5,764 nt of DNA, from the NCBI GenBank assembly GCA_031264975.1, contig JAISDH010000317.1:1-5764 (forward strand), given 5' to 3'. The notes beneath the pieces are model-generated. The model was not told the origin of the DNA. It did no database searches and saw only the letters and a list, made by a program, of their open reading frames with translations. This stretch comes from Bacteroidales bacterium (GTDB lineage: Bacteria; Bacteroidota; Bacteroidia; Bacteroidales; WCHB1-69). Shown one piece after another: positions 5,181 through 5,764 of this stretch. The position numbers and the translations under genes are program-made. Each line of letters opens with the position of its first letter. Positions within the stretch are counted from its first letter, which is position 1.

Positions 5181-5764
5181 ATGTTGTCAAGGGCTATTGA
5201 AAATAAAGACAGTCGAATGGATAGTGACTTTTGGACAAAAGAACCTAAAAAGAATTCTGAACTGCAATATAAAAAAGTTGGAGATATTCTGTTATCATCG
5301 CAATATGGTATTTCTATCGCCATGAATGAAGACGGAATCGGCTATCCGATTTACAGAATGAATGAAATCCATAACATGTTATGTGATTTGGCAATAAACA
5401 AGTGTGCTGATATAACGGTTTCTGAATTTGAAAAATTTGAATTAAAAGATAAAGATGTTCTTTTCAACCGGACAAATTCTTTTGAATGGGTCGGCAGGAC
5501 AGGAATTTATTATCAGAATGATGAAATTGAAAGAACATTTGCTTCGTATTTAGTGCGCTTTAATCCCGATGAAAATATTGTATTGCCGGAATATCTGGCT
5601 GTTTTTTTGAATACAAAGCAAGGCGTATGGGATGTAAAAAGGCGAGCGCGGCAATCTATAAACCAAACAAATGTAAATCCTGAAGAAGTGAAAGAAATTG
5701 AAATTCCTGTTTTGCCAATGGATTTTCAAAAACAAATTAGAATACGATTTGAAAAAGCAAACAA
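5181..5764 (+). CDS. hsdS: Type I restriction-modification specificity subunit HsdS, N-terminal part (runs off right edge)
   Basis: DNA-recognition subunit of the R-M system; 194 complete codons are visible. Residues 1-30 (MLSRAIENK, then RMDSDFW at 12-18) form the lead-in typical of Bacteroidota HsdS. The first target-recognition domain follows: KKVGDIL (31-37), PIYRMNEI (56-63), LKDKDVLFNRT (88-98), a GRTGIYY strand (105-111) and PEYLAVFLN (136-144). QSINQTNVNPEEVKEIEIPV (158-177) and LPMDFQKQI are the conserved end of a recognition domain leading into the central helices. The second domain is off the window. I list the first ATG, but GTG (5169, 5178) and TTG (5151, 5154) are alternatives, and the frame is open back to 5040. 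The residues before the ATG (YKNLLEGLEVSEV) look like real HsdS sequence, so the true protein may begin earlier or be joined to HsdM through the T8 run. GC is about 34% by hand count, against about 50% in the end of hsdM. Confidence 0.85.
   Translation, partial: MLSRAIENKDSRMDSDFWTKEPKKNSELQYKKVGDILLSSQYGISIAMNEDGIGYPIYRMNEIHNMLCDLAINKCADITVSEFEKFELKDKDVLFNRTNSFEWVGRTGIYYQNDEIERTFASYLVRFNPDENIVLPEYLAVFLNTKQGVWDVKRRARQSINQTNVNPEEVKEIEIPVLPMDFQKQIRIRFEKAN

Noticed and set aside
5036..5323. Minus-strand open frame across the hsdM/hsdS junction
   Set aside because: It overlaps clear HsdM and HsdS coding sequence on the plus strand and has no recognisable protein features.
1..5764. CRISPR array, tRNA or rRNA genes
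   Set aside because: No regularly spaced repeats and no tRNA- or rRNA-like conserved segments were seen in the two non-coding stretches.

Overview
The window looks like a piece of a Bacteroidota chromosome, probably Bacteroidales-like. The evidence is AT-rich intergenic DNA, a TAnnTTTG-type -7 promoter element ahead of the first full gene, mostly absent Shine-Dalgarno sequences, a short lipobox signal peptide, and an IS5-family transposase start of the kind common in that phylum. I cannot name a species from the sequence.

Layout: (1) Positions 1-194 are the end of an IS5-family insertion sequence. The first 32 codons of its transposase lie on the minus strand (97 to 1), and a probable terminal inverted repeat ends near 194. 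(2) Positions 195-370 are intergenic and carry a good Bacteroidota promoter at 312-319. (3) Positions 371-2778 hold a two-gene plus-strand operon with a 14-nt gap. It encodes an S41-family peptidase lipoprotein, then a secreted protein with erythromycin-esterase/ChaN-like (Tiki superfamily) motifs. (4) Positions 2779-3042 are an AT-rich spacer with a short direct repeat, nested inverted repeats, weak promoter-like elements and an 18-codon signal-peptide-like reading frame. (5) From 3043 to the right edge lies a restriction-modification locus: a large N6-adenine DNA methyltransferase with an HsdR-type nuclease domain at its N-terminus, followed at once by a type I specificity subunit (HsdS) cut by the window edge.

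How the genes relate: the two secreted proteins are probably co-transcribed, but their shared substrate is unknown. HsdM and HsdS would form a sequence-specific methyltransferase, with HsdS choosing the site. The nuclease domain on HsdM means this pair could also cut DNA by itself, like BcgI-type type IIB systems, or could work with a separate HsdR beyond the right edge.

The most interesting point is the HsdM/HsdS junction. HsdM stops at a TAG directly after eight T residues. The HsdS frame is open straight through the same T run, so a -1 slip or one extra T would make one continuous nuclease-methylase-specificity polypeptide. This could be phase variation, programmed slippage or a homopolymer sequencing error; the sequence alone cannot decide. 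GC content also falls from about 50% at the end of hsdM to about 34% in hsdS (hand counts), as expected when specificity genes are exchanged. I see known families here, and no demonstrably new system.
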